Shown here: positions 44,091-55,075 of the stretch, in pieces
Layout of the letters: every line of letters begins with the position of its first letter
Numbering within the stretch: the stretch's first letter is position 1
Assembly (NCBI GenBank): GCA_016648135.1
Contig: JADDOH010001522.1
Coordinates: forward strand, 45,400-109,399
Direction of reading: 5' to 3'
Source: Agrypnia vestita
Taxonomy: Eukaryota; Arthropoda; Insecta; Trichoptera; Phryganeidae
DNA: 64,000 bases
Notes under the pieces: model-generated
What the model saw: the letters and a program-made list of their open reading frames with translations, nothing else
What the model was told of the DNA's origin: nothing
The model's database searches: none
Program-made: the position numbers and the translations under genes

Positions 44091-45539
44091 GAATACTTAC
44101 GTCCCTCGTCCCTCCTTTCTGTAGTCTTGTACGGGCAATTAGTTACTTTTAGCTAGTTGAATAAATTCTCTAATTTCAATGCATGTAATGAAATATAATG
44201 CATTAATCCTTGTGCGACATTTTTAAGTTGGTTCGTAGAAACTATATATGAAAATCAATATAAAATATCTTTTTTTTTTATTTTATTTTTTTATTTTTTT
44301 ATTTTTTTTATATTTTTTATTTATTTATTAGAGACACTAACAGGATAATGGGTACATGACACTCAGATAATAAACATTGTAGTGAAGACTATGCCCATTA
44401 TCCCAATTACAAGTGTCTTCGGCATGCTCTAGTAACATGTATTTTTGTAATTAATTATATTTCACATGTACATTTATGTATATGTATATATGTATCTTAA
44501 AGAATACCCCAGTAAAATCAAACTTTAAAATTTAAATCATTAAAACTTTATTGATATTGAATATTACTAAACTTCCTTAGTACGTATTCTAGATAATGAA
44601 GTACACTTTATACGTATAAATAAACATATTATGCGTACATATACATATTCATTAAAAATAAGCGCCGCCTAGGACACTAAAAACGATTTTTTGACCGTGG
44701 TCTGTCGATTGAAGCTTATATTTTATTCATTATTATAAATAATGTTCAGTTTATTACTTTTATATAGTAACTAAGGTTCTATCTAAGTTATTGCCCTTAA
44801 AAAATTGCAGTCTAGAGTATACATTCTGATATAAATGAACAATAAAACCCCACATTTTCGTAAAAAAAAACGCCGAAATATGCATTTGCAGAGAATGTGC
44901 ATCCTTAAACAATAATTTTACACTACAAAGTAACTGCCATGTCAATAAATAATTAATAAATTCAAAAAATTCATTTTGTCTTTTATACTTTTTTTTTCAG
45001 AAAGAATTCAGAAAACCATTAAACGTAAAAGTTTGGTTGGAATTTTAAGCATTTTTCACTGGAATGTAATTTGCTGTACTCTTACTGTTTTTACAGAGAC
45101 CACAAATTAAAAAATTCGTTCCGTATTTTAATCTGCATGCAATGTTAAATGTATGCAACGTGAAATTTACGCTAGTAGGTACATATTAAATTAATTTTTA
45201 TGAACCGTTCTAAGGCTTATGGCACGAAAGACGTACCTACATACGAGTAAGAAGGCTTGCCGTAGAAAAATATTTTTTTAATAATTACTTACGTATATGA
45301 CACCAACATTATCAATGTAACATCTGTAAATTGCTACCAATGCAGTTAACTATGAGTGCCATTTGCGCCCTGTATCCACTCATCCTGTCTCTGATGATTC
45401 ATCTCGCACAAGATGCCTCTGGACGGGTGGGCATCATCCAAACACCTAAAATTGACACTGCGTAATGTATCAGTGTATTTTGAAATATACACATACGTAT
45501 TTGTGGCCGATAAGAATCTGTTAAAGGAAGCGAGATAAG
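44091..45539. other. No recognisable gene
   Basis: AT-rich, with a T/A low-complexity run at 44268-44332. 45330-45540 may be decayed LINE sequence preceding the next entry. Confidence 0.4.
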
Positions 45540-45900
45540 CGGTATATAGTGGCATTCTAGTGCCAACCCTGATGTAGGCAGTGAAGCCTGGGATTGGCAA
45601 AGAAGGTATGAAAGTAGACTGAATCGGTAGAAATGCGGTCACTAAGACGCTTGCGTGGAAAATCTTTGATCGATAGAGTGAGGAATGAACAAATTCGGAG
45701 TGAATGGAATGCTGGCTGTAGTATAGAAGATCGAATAAAGAAAGGAGTGCTGAGATGGTTTGGTCATATGAAACGTAGAGCGAGGAAAGGATGGTTAAGA
45801 AAATATATGAGGCGAGTGTTGAAGGCATCAGGATTAGAGGGCGTCCGTGATAGACCTGGCACGATCAGATACTGATAATCAGTTAGTTGGTTAGTTAGTT
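45540..45900 (+). pseudogene. LINE family L 3' end, decayed
   Basis: Plus-strand sequence reads ILVPTLM...KPGIGK, then, in the open frame from 45633, RSLRRLRGKSLIDRVRNEQI, NAGCSIEDRIKKGVLRWFGH, MKR and YMRRVLKASG. It ends in a short (T)TAGT-type tail. Blocks match the C-terminus of the 59035-59940 copy. Stops and frameshifts interrupt it before 45633. Confidence 0.78.
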
Positions 45901-46799
45901 ACATACAAAATGACGGGGGGGGGGCGTTATATTTGTCTATTAAATTGTTTTATACAAATGCACATGACATGCTGGCTGTTCTAGTGGTTATGACACTCGC
46001 TTTAAAAAGACAGACAACGAAATTATTATATTCGGGATTTGTCAATTGTATAATTGTGTGCAGTCATATTGTGTCGCCCAGTTATTACCGACTGCTCCAG
46101 ATGGTGTACTTTGATTTGCATTTTTGCCTATCTTTCTTCATTTAATTAATCAGAGAGGTAAAGGGAGAGACACAACTGTATCTACATGTATATACAAGAC
46201 ATAACTTACTCTTTCAAATAATATTTTTTATGGCAGCTGTCTTCCAACATACAATTAATAATGAATTCAAGAATAGTTATTTCTATTGGAATTTGCTGGG
46301 ATTAATACGAGTAATTTATTTTCCCCTAATAGTTTACTATCGCAAATATTTTATTAAAATTAACTAAAATATTTGCGCTAAAATAAATTCAACAAAAATA
46401 TTATATATACAATTGCCTCGCTAGACCATGTTACTGCATAGCTAGGGAAGAGTTTCTCATTTCACATTTCAAAGAGATTACATTTGATATGTAGACGTTT
46501 GAATTCAAGTCTCTTACAGCTTACAGCCCGTATCTATGGAATGAGATACGATAAGATACATATATCTCAGAGATTTAGTTAAAATGATTTTAATACGAGT
46601 ACCATGTACACGTATTAAAAACTTGATTTGGAGCTAAACTCAGAGATGAGTCTGAGATCGGTCGTAACTCAAACCATCGTACAAGATGTTTGATTTCACA
46701 GCGACACTCAAAATGTGCGCTTGAATGTCTGCGGAAACCATAAATATTAACTTCCGTTTATTCTGAAAAGTAAGACGAGCAGATGGTATTCAATCACAG
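45901..46799. other. No recognisable gene; partial tRNA-like head at 45970
   Basis: GCTGGCTGTTCTAGTGGTTA then TGACACTCGCTTTAAA (45971-46006) looks like the first half of a tRNA-derived SINE. The remainder is AT-rich without a supportable feature. Confidence 0.35.
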
Positions 46800-47330
46800 G
46801 TTGAGGATAATTTGGAACGGCAATGTTAACTCTGTGGGCCTTTACCAGCCTTTAGACAGTATTTTAATGTATTACTTTTGGAACCGGCACCTGTCCGGAT
46901 AATAAACAGTGGAGGTTCTGGCTGTGTTGCTGAAATTAAATTTTGACCTCCTGACATGAAGTCCTGATATTTCGAGTGCTGTTATCCACGCTGACAGGGT
47001 ATTTTACAATGCTGCAGGCAATATGCACGATGTCATCGGTAAACAAAAGGCTCCAGAATAGCTTTGCATGGATATCTTTGGTGATATAGTTCATTTCTAA
47101 ATTGAACAGTAACGGGCTAAGCACCGAATCCTCAACGTCAAATTATGTATGAATGTTGTTGTGCATATCCTGAATAAGGTTACATAGTTTTCAAGTACTT
47201 TCTGGGCTGTCAGGACTTGCCACACTTTTGGCATTCAGTCTAAGCTTTTTCTAGGTCGATAAAATTAGAGTGTAGGTATTCCGTGTTCAGAATAAATTTT
47301 TCCATTACAATTGTTCGTTGGCACAGAAGC
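46800..47330 (-). pseudogene. LINE reverse transcriptase fragment
   Basis: The minus strand carries FIDLEKA-like sequence near 47245 (first catalytic Asp region) and, in the open frame 46936-47124, LSPLLFNLEMNYITKDIH then LLFTDDIVHIA. LSPLLFN and the FTDD box (normally YADD) are palm motifs of LINE reverse transcriptases. Several stops separate the pieces. Confidence 0.6.
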
Positions 47331-47519
47331 CGATTTTACAGAATATTGTTTTTTCTTATATGGCAACACTGATTTGTCTCTATCGAAATTTATCATCCTA
47401 CCTTCTATAGTACCAGATTACCTTTCGTTTCGACAAGTCTCGTTGTTAAAGTGACAGGACAGACTTTCTCGCCTCCTGCCCTTAATTTAATTAAAATAAA
47501 TAAATTCTCGTCTTGTATT
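47331..47519. other. No recognisable feature
   Basis: Unassigned spacer. Confidence 0.4.
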
Positions 47520-47880
47520 TAATTGTGCATATTATAAACATTCTCTCGTATCGTTACCACTGGATAGCGGGATTATCGCGTGTTGGTGGCCAACCGAGTG
47601 AATCGAGTATTTCGTGGGGTGACATCTGGAAGGAGTGCCGAGAGACCAAGGTGAGTCGAAACGTCCCTCACTTTCTCGACCGATACAGTCCGCTTCTCGT
47701 CTCGTCATTCCTCTTAACTTTCCTATTCCTAAGCTCGTTTCCCTCCAAATATTCCCGCCATCCTCAACGTACGCGGCGAATCGCGTCGCGTACAACTATT
47801 CTCACTGCCTGTATTAAGTTTGTGGTTGATTTTGATGGAGTGAAACCGAGAGAAGGTCAAGACTGCTTATAGGAGAAAAA
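47520..47880 (+). other. GC-richer segment with a strong splice donor, unidentified
   Basis: A 119-codon frame (47513-47872) has no motif. GAGAGACCAAG|GTGAGTCG at 47640-47660 is a near-ideal donor, and TACCACTGGATAG at 47557-47569 could be an acceptor, framing an 80-base exon. The upstream AATAAATAAATTCTCGTCTTG also resembles an LTR R/U5 region. An exon, a UTR or a retrotransposon leader are all possible. Confidence 0.25.
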
Positions 47881-48368
47881 TTCATCTCTCAGAGGTTGTA
47901 TAAAATCGAATATTTAAAAACTCCTTCGTAGACCCGGGCCGTAGATTAAGTGCAAATTTTATAGCGTTTGATTCGTACTTTCTGTGAATTTTAAATCGAA
48001 TAAACGGACAGACTCATTGCTGTTTGAATTTTATTTGCAGCTCGTTTAAATTGCTCTATCAATATTATAACGAGAACCGACAAAGTTCACCAAGAGCATG
48101 GTAATCGTTTTTTGGACATGAGCGGAACGGACGCATCGAGAATTTGCTCCCGACAAATATTGACAAACCGTTAATGCAGCCTTCTACCGGGAGGTAATGA
48201 AAGGCAACGAGCGCGAGCGAGGTGCGTCCGGCCTGAATCGTTTGTGAATAAAAGCTGGATATTGCACACACAGCAATGTTGCAATGAAGGATTTTTTACT
48301 AAAAATCGACTCTCGTGGTCTGGTCTTCTCTGCCTTTGATCACTGTAATCATGAAATATATAAATTAC
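47881..48368. other. No recognisable gene
   Basis: 48080-48260 is GC-richer but has no motif in either strand's frames. Confidence 0.35.
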
Positions 48369-48800
48369 TAGCTGTTCGTACCCGGCGTTGCATGAAATAA
48401 GGATTGAGTTTAAAGTATGTCTGTGGAAGAAAACAAAGGATTCACTGTTTTGCAAAGCCTCTTATAAAAACAATGTTTCCATTTTGTAAATGCTGGGATG
48501 GATGGGATTTCCAGGAGGTAAATGTGGCTTATGTTACCCGCTGGGTCCTTATGAATAAGTTTGCAATTTTGGTCAGATCGGACAAACGGTGTAGATTTGT
48601 ACAGAAAATATATTAGAGGAGGAAGAGAGGTAAAGGAAGAGGGGAGAAATGTCGCCTATTTTACCCGCTGGGTCCTAAAGAAGAAATATGCAACATTTGG
48701 GTTAGACCTGTCAAACGGTACAGATTTGCATGAAATATTCATCGGGAGGAGGAGGTGGAGTAAATGTTGCCTACGAGACCCTGCCATAAAAAAATAATTT
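48369..48800 (+). repeat. Dispersed repeat family Y, copy 5 (most complete)
   Basis: Starts ACTAGCTGTTCGTACCCGGC, then GTGGAAGAAAACAAAGGATT and CACTGTTTTGCAAAGCCTC. Two internal units about 129 bases apart follow (GACAAACGGTGTAGATTTGT at 48580 and CAAACGGTACAGATTTGC at 48710), each preceded by TTACCCGCTGGGTCC. Confidence 0.6.
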
Positions 48801-49039
48801 GTAAGACAGAAAGACAAAACGTGGAAAATTTCACAGTGGAAGAGTAAGTTATGTCTCTTATATACAGGTTAATACAGTTGTGTCTCTCCCTTTCCCTCTC
48901 TGAATAATTAAATGAAGAAAGATAAGCAAACATGCAGATCAATATACACTAACTGGAGCAGTCAGTCGATAACAACTGGGCGACACAATATGACTGCATA
49001 CAATGGACAGATTTCAATTATTATAGTAATTTCGTTATT
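48801..49039. other. No recognisable feature
   Basis: ACACAACTGTATCTAC-type sequence (46163) recurs in inverse near 48870, and the adjoining ~100 bases (46080-46200 versus 48840-48995) look like inverse copies of one another. Probably another small repeat. Confidence 0.35.
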
Positions 49040-49268
49040 TCTCCGTCCGTCCGTCTGTCTGTCTGTCCCCGTAACTTCGTGTATCGTCCGTAACTTCTTT
49101 AAAGTAATTTTTATTCTTTTTTTTGTAAAAATATTAGTTTTTTTTTAAATTTTTACGTAAATTTTTTAACATTTTTTTTCTTTTCTTTTTTATAAAAATA
49201 AATAAATACTTATTCCTTAGGAACCGACATGTAAAAGTACAGTCATTTTTGACGGGTTACAGCTAGTT
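49040..49268 (+). repeat. Family Z, longest copy
   Basis: Begins CTCCGTCCGTCCGTCTGTCT, then CCCGTAACTTCGTGTATCG and a T-rich body. It ends AATACTTATTCCTTAGGAAC, TTTTTGACGGGTTACAGC, TAG. The end matches 29465-29545 and is inverse to 11101-11185. The start is inverse to the tail of the SINE at 43861. Confidence 0.5.
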
Positions 49269-49344
49269 TAAAAAATAAATACTAAACAAACATACTAAGA
49301 TCAAACGTAACAATGGCAGTTGTTTTATTTATTATATTTATAAA

Positions 49345-49765
49345 CTCATCATCCTAGTCACTCTTGGCTCTACAACCCCTGGTGAGTCTTGGCCTCCTCA
49401 AGAGTCTTCCTCCCCTTATCGCGGTTTCGTTCCAGCTCTCTCTAGTTCAAAAGCTCCAAGGCGGATATGTCTTTAAGGACGTTGTCGCTCCATCTTAATT
49501 TTTGCCTGCCTAAGCTCCTTCGCCCTATCGGTTTTGAGTTCAGCAGGGACAAGTCTTTCGAGTTTTATAAATTTGGTGATGTTTAGCTCCTTAAGTATAG
49601 AACTTATTGTTGTTACGTCTGCGCCAAAGTTCATTTTCTAGAAACGGTCCAAAGGTACGCCTCAATTTTTTTTTTTCAAAAATTTACAGTGCTCGTTCAT
49701 TCCTCTTAGTTAGTACCCATGTCTCAGCTGCGTATGTGAGCACTGGTCTGATAAGCATTTTGATT
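49345..49765 (-). pseudogene. LINE 3' end, second type
   Basis: The minus strand reads MLIRPVLTYAAETWVLTKRN and then ERAL. Further on come KELNITKF...AELKTDRAKELRQAK and EEDS-GGQDSPGVVEPRV. The Y-x-x-E-T-W-x-L-T-K block is the usual end of the reverse transcriptase region in jockey- and RTE-type LINEs. The sequence differs from family L (YGSEAWSWQ). Frameshifts are frequent. Confidence 0.65.
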
Positions 49766-50319
49766 TTTATAAATTATTAAGCTTTAATCATTTTTATAAA
49801 ATTTCTAAATGCATGAAAATTAAAATGTTATTTTCATGGGCCTATTTTTGATGTAATTATTCTTTATGTGGGTTATACAAGTAACACACTACTACATAAT
49901 AATTAATTATACATTGCATTCAAATTTAAGTAAGCATCACATATTTTTTATGTTTCATCTTTAGAGTTGTTATATTTGCTTCATACCTAATGTCCCCATT
50001 AGTTTACTATACAACTTCATTCCACTGTGCATGATTGGATTGTGTGATTCTAAAAGATAATCGTATTGTGCAGTGTTCGTGTTGTTTTTTTTTTTAATTT
50101 ATTTTCTTAAGAATTCAAAAGAGTTTTCTATTTATAACTTTATAAATAAATAGAAGTACCTACATTCAATTTAATCATTTGTATGAATGAATGTCATTAT
50201 TTGTAAACTTTCTGGCATCACATTGGTTCTTCTGTATTGATTTCTTTTTTGTATTAATTTTAGTGCTTTATTTTAGAGTACCTATTGATGATATTTGGAT
50301 TCTTCTTCATTAGCCAGAA
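49766..50319. other. No recognisable feature
   Basis: AT-rich. Nothing supportable. Confidence 0.4.
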
Positions 50320-50364
50320 ATAATATATATATATATATATTATATATATATATCTATATATATA

Positions 50365-50395
<31 letters not shown>
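50320..50395. repeat. TA microsatellite
   Basis: About 75 bases of nearly pure alternating TA, with two TATC interruptions. Confidence 0.9.
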
Positions 50396-51324
50396 GGTAT
50401 GCTATGGGTTAAGGAAATCTCTTTAAAATACGGAGTGAGATTAATTTAAAATGCTATCGTTAAGTAGCCAACCATCGACAAGACAGTGACGAATCTCTCG
50501 GTTCGGACCGAGAACATTTGGAAGTGTATTGGCAAACGTTCGAAAAATTCTACATATGTGTGTTTGGCAGGTTTTTTGGCAAGCCACCAAGGTCCATTTT
50601 GCGTGATGTCACTTCAGAATCGTGTCAGCGATATAGGTTAAAATAAACTTTAGTATTTTTGTCACACCTTCAATTTCCCACATTATTTATAGAGCGGTTG
50701 ATGTAGTCTTGGGGACGTGTTTATGTAATCTAAAGGTACCAAAGCATGAAAATTATCTGATCTGACACTAAGCAGCTTAGAACGGTTTGTTCAATGATAA
50801 TTATGAGAATCGGAATGATTTTATGTGGTAGAATCGGTAGTACATCCATAATAAACTATTAAATAGTTAATAAATAGTAGTTTATTCGTAAATGCATCGG
50901 TATATAGTACATTTGGACATATTCCCGAAAGCACACATACTCGTATATGTGTGTTAAATTTTCAATTCTCTTCTATTGTGACGGGAGTGAAAATTAATTA
51001 TATTTATTTTTTAAAGATTAGTAGTAGTATTTAAATTAAACGTTTTTTATCGAAATAGTGAACGGAAAACGATTCTCTATGCTCCATAAACTGCATTTAA
51101 ATTTCTCTAAAAATCTCTAAAAAAAAGTTCTCCTTCTCTCCGCGAATCTGCTAGCGTCACTTTTCGAAGGCATCACACGTTCATTATTCATACAGCAAAT
51201 GAGAATTCCGTTATTAAAATTACTGAACGTTATTGAAAAATTGTAGATTTTTGGTTTTGTTCATTGGTGATATTAACTTTTTTGACACTTTTCTGTGAGA
51301 TGTGCAGTATATAAATTTATTTAA
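50396..51324. other. No recognisable gene
   Basis: 50450-50640 is moderately GC-richer without a supportable frame. Confidence 0.4.
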
Positions 51325-51483
51325 AAAATCAGAGATGCGCATGTGGAACGTGGATCACATCAATACTCTTACTGTTTTCAAAAACCTTGAAAATTATATT
51401 TAGATACCTACTTGATGGCTCCCAAAACGAGGATCGAATCACCAATAATTAGGCAAGTGTCTAACCACTAGATCGATAAGATT
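51325..51483 (-). repeat. tRNA-derived SINE (family S), second copy, 5' head and body
   Basis: The minus strand reads GATCTAGTGGTTAGACACTT, then GTGATTCGATCCTCG (B box 51431-51440), then GAAAACAGTAAGAGTATTGA and TGTGATCC...CATCTCTGATTTTTT. This follows the 34403-34627 element step by step but with many differences and no long A-run. It is an older copy. Confidence 0.7.
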
Positions 51484-52293
51484 AATGGAATAGATTGTGG
51501 AGTAGATTCATATTTATTTCCCACATTATAATAAATCTGTATAGCTAACTAACTTTCTTGTTGTGTTTGGAATAAAACCGCGAATTTGACTTCAATCAAA
51601 CTTAGATACAAAACTCTACAAATAAATTTGTATATTAACACTTTTTTTCGTTCTAACTTCAAAATTATACGACTGTTAAGTGTATTTCTGCTGTAGATAA
51701 AAAGATATTAAATTTCAATTCATTCTTATACGAAAGTGGTTTCTATTATTATTTTCATTAATATTAACAGGTAAATTCATTTAAACTTAACATAGGTACA
51801 TTACACTTTACGTTTGTTTTTAGAATTTTTTAGATATAATAAATACGTATAACTGTGATTGCTATTTCATCAAACGCGTGTATTAAAATGTTGCTCGACA
51901 TTCGTGATCATACAATAATCTAATTGGAGATTTTTGTACAAATTGCTTCTAGAATTTACGAGTTGAGACGCTGAACTTTCCTAATCATCTTCATCGGGTT
52001 ATGTAAACAAAGTGACATGTTTGTTTTTCTAGCGTTAGTAAAGTCTTATTAAGGAAGGAACTAGTTTTCTTCGCCCAGGCTAGTAAACTTCAACAAAAAA
52101 AGGTCTGGAAGCATTGCGGTGAAATTGGATCTTTATAGGACATCGTTAAATTTAATGAGTCTTTAGAATGGCTGCAACGGTCAATTAAAATTCTATTTGA
52201 AGTATTTGAAGCAAGAACTTTGTAGTTCAGTTAGTTGTAGACATTTTAATAAATAATTATTACAAAATAACACGTGTTTTATTTATTTGTTGA
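51484..52293. other. No recognisable feature
   Basis: AT-rich. Nothing supportable. Confidence 0.4.
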
Positions 52294-52316
52294 CATTATA
52301 TATATATATATATATT
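52294..52316. repeat. TA microsatellite
   Basis: About 20 bases of alternating TA. 15 bases later GTTCAGATCCTCATGATCTGAAC (52328-52350) is a perfect 9-base-pair hairpin. Confidence 0.8.
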
Positions 52317-52544
52317 ATGACGTATAGTTCAGATCCTCATGATCTGAACCCCTCGTCATCACCAGCTAGTTCAATTGGAGAAGAATGGGACTAACCTTAC
52401 TCCTCTATTTCAATCTCAGGGTTCTTTCGGTGATGTGCACACTGAACTCTCTCTCTCGAGCCGCTTCAGGTGCCTCTCATATTAACAAGTTCAAGTTGCA
52501 ACAGATTAACAAAGATGGGTTTACATAACAAGACATTTTGTGCA

Positions 52545-53223
52545 ATCAACATAAGCATTTATTCAATAAACTACTAACAATGATCTGTGCCATGAAAGAG
52601 CGACAACAGGCAAATTCAAAGATATTGCTAAATTTGGTTCATTGAAATCTTATATTCTAATTTAAAATAAATTGCCCTCTCCGCGACATCGTCGCTGTCG
52701 GCCGCGATACAAGGGAGGAGGCAGCTTAAACTATATTTTTAAGACTCTACAGGCGGTGGCGCCAGCGCAGATGTTGGGGAACGGGAAATCATCAGGTCAG
52801 AATTTACATTCAAATTGGATGAGACACAATTAACACGTACAACTACGCATCCACATGATGCTTAACATTTTCTTATGAATAGATCACAGATGCTGCATAT
52901 TCCTTCCAAACCTCCGTGCTTCACAAAACTTTACGTCGCCGTGACGCTGAACGGTATGATGGGTACTTGAAATATAGTATGAGATTAGATAATACCAGGT
53001 CTTTCTGCGTAAGAACGGAACTGTTCCGACAATGCTTATCTCCTGCATCACGCCAAGATGTACTACATCAGGTCAGGGTGAGACCGGCATCCACTGGGTC
53101 CATGGATGCTGACTCCTGCGCTGCCAGGTGGTCCCCTGCCCTTGTGCTGGACCTCGAGCTCTCAGCGGGCCGCATGCTTGACATCCGAAGACGGCTTCAC
53201 CTTGTGATCCCGTCGTAGGAACC
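52545..53223 (-). other. Candidate last exon and 3' UTR of a host gene
   Basis: On the minus strand AATTTTTAACAG at 53235-53224 is a good splice acceptor. With phase two the following bases read FLRRDHKVKPSSDVKHAAR and a stop. The ~600 bases after the stop are GC-richer than the flanks and lead to TTGAATAAATGC near 52560, a poly(A) signal. The first frame instead runs 48 codons. A plus-strand frame of 100 codons (52916-53218) covers the same DNA but has no motif. The structure suggests a gene end, but the peptide is not recognised, so this is inference. Confidence 0.3.
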
Positions 53224-53564
53224 CTGTTAAAAATTCACTTATTAGCATAAATCTATAATTAAACATGTTATTACGATGTCACTTCAACTGGCGTCTCTCA
53301 GTTCACTTCTTACCTCTCAACAGGGTGCGTAGTTTTCACATCTCGAGCGGCAGAGTGTCAAAGCCCGAATGACGCCATGTTGTTTCGAATTGACCGATAA
53401 TGCCGCTAAAAGTTCGCAAATGTACGCGGTTCTGAAAAGCGCGCACAGTACCTATGTGGACTCGAATGATTTTATCAGTGATATTATGCGCGGTGATTTA
53501 AATATTTCTTTTTGTTTTATTGTTCCGCGAAGGAGTGTGACGAACATGATTTATTACGTCACAA
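53224..53564. other. Unidentified GC-richer stretch
   Basis: 53330-53530 has an 80-codon plus-strand frame with no motif I know. It adjoins the candidate exon and could be part of the same gene, or an old transposon. Confidence 0.25.
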
Positions 53565-53620
53565 TATATATAGATATAGATATAATATATATATTATATA
53601 TATATATATAGATATATCTA

Positions 53621-53652
<32 letters not shown>
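53565..53652. repeat. TA microsatellite
   Basis: Around 85 bases of alternating TA with several GATATA interruptions. Confidence 0.85.
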
Positions 53653-53653
<1 letters not shown>

Positions 53654-54178
53654 CATTGGGGATGGGATCTATAGTTTACAAATTACAGATATATGTTCCG
53701 AATTTTTTTTAAATGTAATAAAATTGAAAAAAAAAAATAATTGAAAGACTTTAGATCTATTGCCATAATATTTAGATGATAAAATTTGGTTTATAGTGAA
53801 ATTAAATTTTTCAGATAAATATCTATTTTGATTGAACTTTCCGTCGTTGTTTACATATCTTCAATTATGCATGTTCGTAATGTAACGTAAATAATATTAT
53901 ATTCATACACAATTAATAATGAACACGCTTGCAGTTGCATAACTATAATAATACATTAACTATAATAATAATAACTATAATAATACCTTCGTTGTTGAAG
54001 TATGGAGGGTACAGCGGAATAATGACATTACATTACAGGCGCGTTCCGTTTTACCGGCCGGGTTCTTAAACGAACACCTCATTATTTTATTAAATTTTAA
54101 TGAAATATATAAAGTTTTATGATAATTTATGCATGCTGTGTTATCGATCGATATAGTGAATACTGAATAGCTGACAAT
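53653..54178. other. No recognisable feature
   Basis: AT-rich, with an AACTATAATAAT-type direct repeat at 53938-53988. Confidence 0.4.
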
Positions 54179-54450
54179 CGGCCGTATTCTGAAAATAACA
54201 ATATTTCTATTTCGAAATCTTATTGTACCACAGTTATTGTATAACATTGTAATGCCTTCAATATTGACGTTTTAAGGTTGACACGTCTACAATTTGTGAA
54301 TAACATAACATTTGTGTATGTTAAAAGCATTCCGATTGATTAAAATCATTAATTTCAAACCTGTCAAACTTAAAACGTCAAAATTGACGGAATTGCAATG
54401 TTGTATGATAACTGTCAAGATACAAAAACAGCATTCTCAGAATACGACCG
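54179..54450. repeat. MITE sharing ends with the 39112 foldback
   Basis: Left end CGGCCGTATTCTGAAAATAA; the right end is the inverse of CGGTCGTATTCTGAGAATGC. The match is about 18 bases with two mismatches. Internal subterminal inverse strings include GACGTTTTAAG / CTTAAAACGTC. Total 272 bases, noncoding. The end sequence CCGTATTCTGAAAATAACAA is also the outer end of the 39112-39783 element, so both probably use the same transposase. Confidence 0.6.
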
Positions 54451-54992
54451 TAAATGTAGGTAAAGCGGACTGAAAATTGAGGGATGAGGTTAGGGTGCTT
54501 CTGAAGCGTTAAGGATTAAAATTTTCTGTTACATACAAATACAAAATTAAAATAATAAAATGATAAATTATAAAAATCGTTGTCAAAAAAATTTCTAAAT
54601 CAACTGATATATAGGAAGTAACTTTTTTCTAAATTTAAATTACAGAAATTTCTCTGATATACATTTTTAAATATACCTACAATAAAAAAATAAAAATTAC
54701 AGAAAAAAAATATTTGTTTAAACTAGGATGGATATGATTTATGAATCCAAAGTATCCGAAGAATCCAAAATAATGAATTAATATAATATATGAGTGTTTA
54801 TTTATTATTTTAAAAAGTTGAGCTAAATTAGAAAAAATATCTTGAGTTATAAACGATTGATCTAAAACGCATGTTTTCTAAGATCGTAATTTTCATTCAT
54901 AGATCTAATACATGTTAGTTGATTCAAATTTCAATATAACATTAATAAAATTAGACTTAGAGATAAGGTCGATATATTTACAGAAATATAAG
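54451..54992. other. No recognisable feature
   Basis: AT-rich. Nothing supportable. Confidence 0.4.
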
Positions 54993-55075
54993 AGGCCGCT
55001 ATAGAGTAATTGGATAACGCGCCTGCCCCGGATAGGAGAAGATTAGTGGTTCAAATGCCGGTAGCAGCCAAATAT
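54993..55075 (+). repeat. tRNA-like SINE head
   Basis: GGCCGCTATAGAGTAATTGG, ATAACGCGCCTGCCCCGGAT and GTGGTTCAAATGCCGGTAGC follow tRNA-Arg-like arm order. They align with the minus-strand head at 30950-31025. Poor arm pairing argues against a functional tRNA. Confidence 0.55.

Noticed and set aside
45346..45828. 160-codon minus-strand open frame
   Set aside because: Antisense of the decayed plus-strand LINE copy; no motif of its own.
52916..53218. 100-codon plus-strand frame
   Set aside because: No motif. The minus strand offers a better-structured explanation with acceptor and poly(A) signal.
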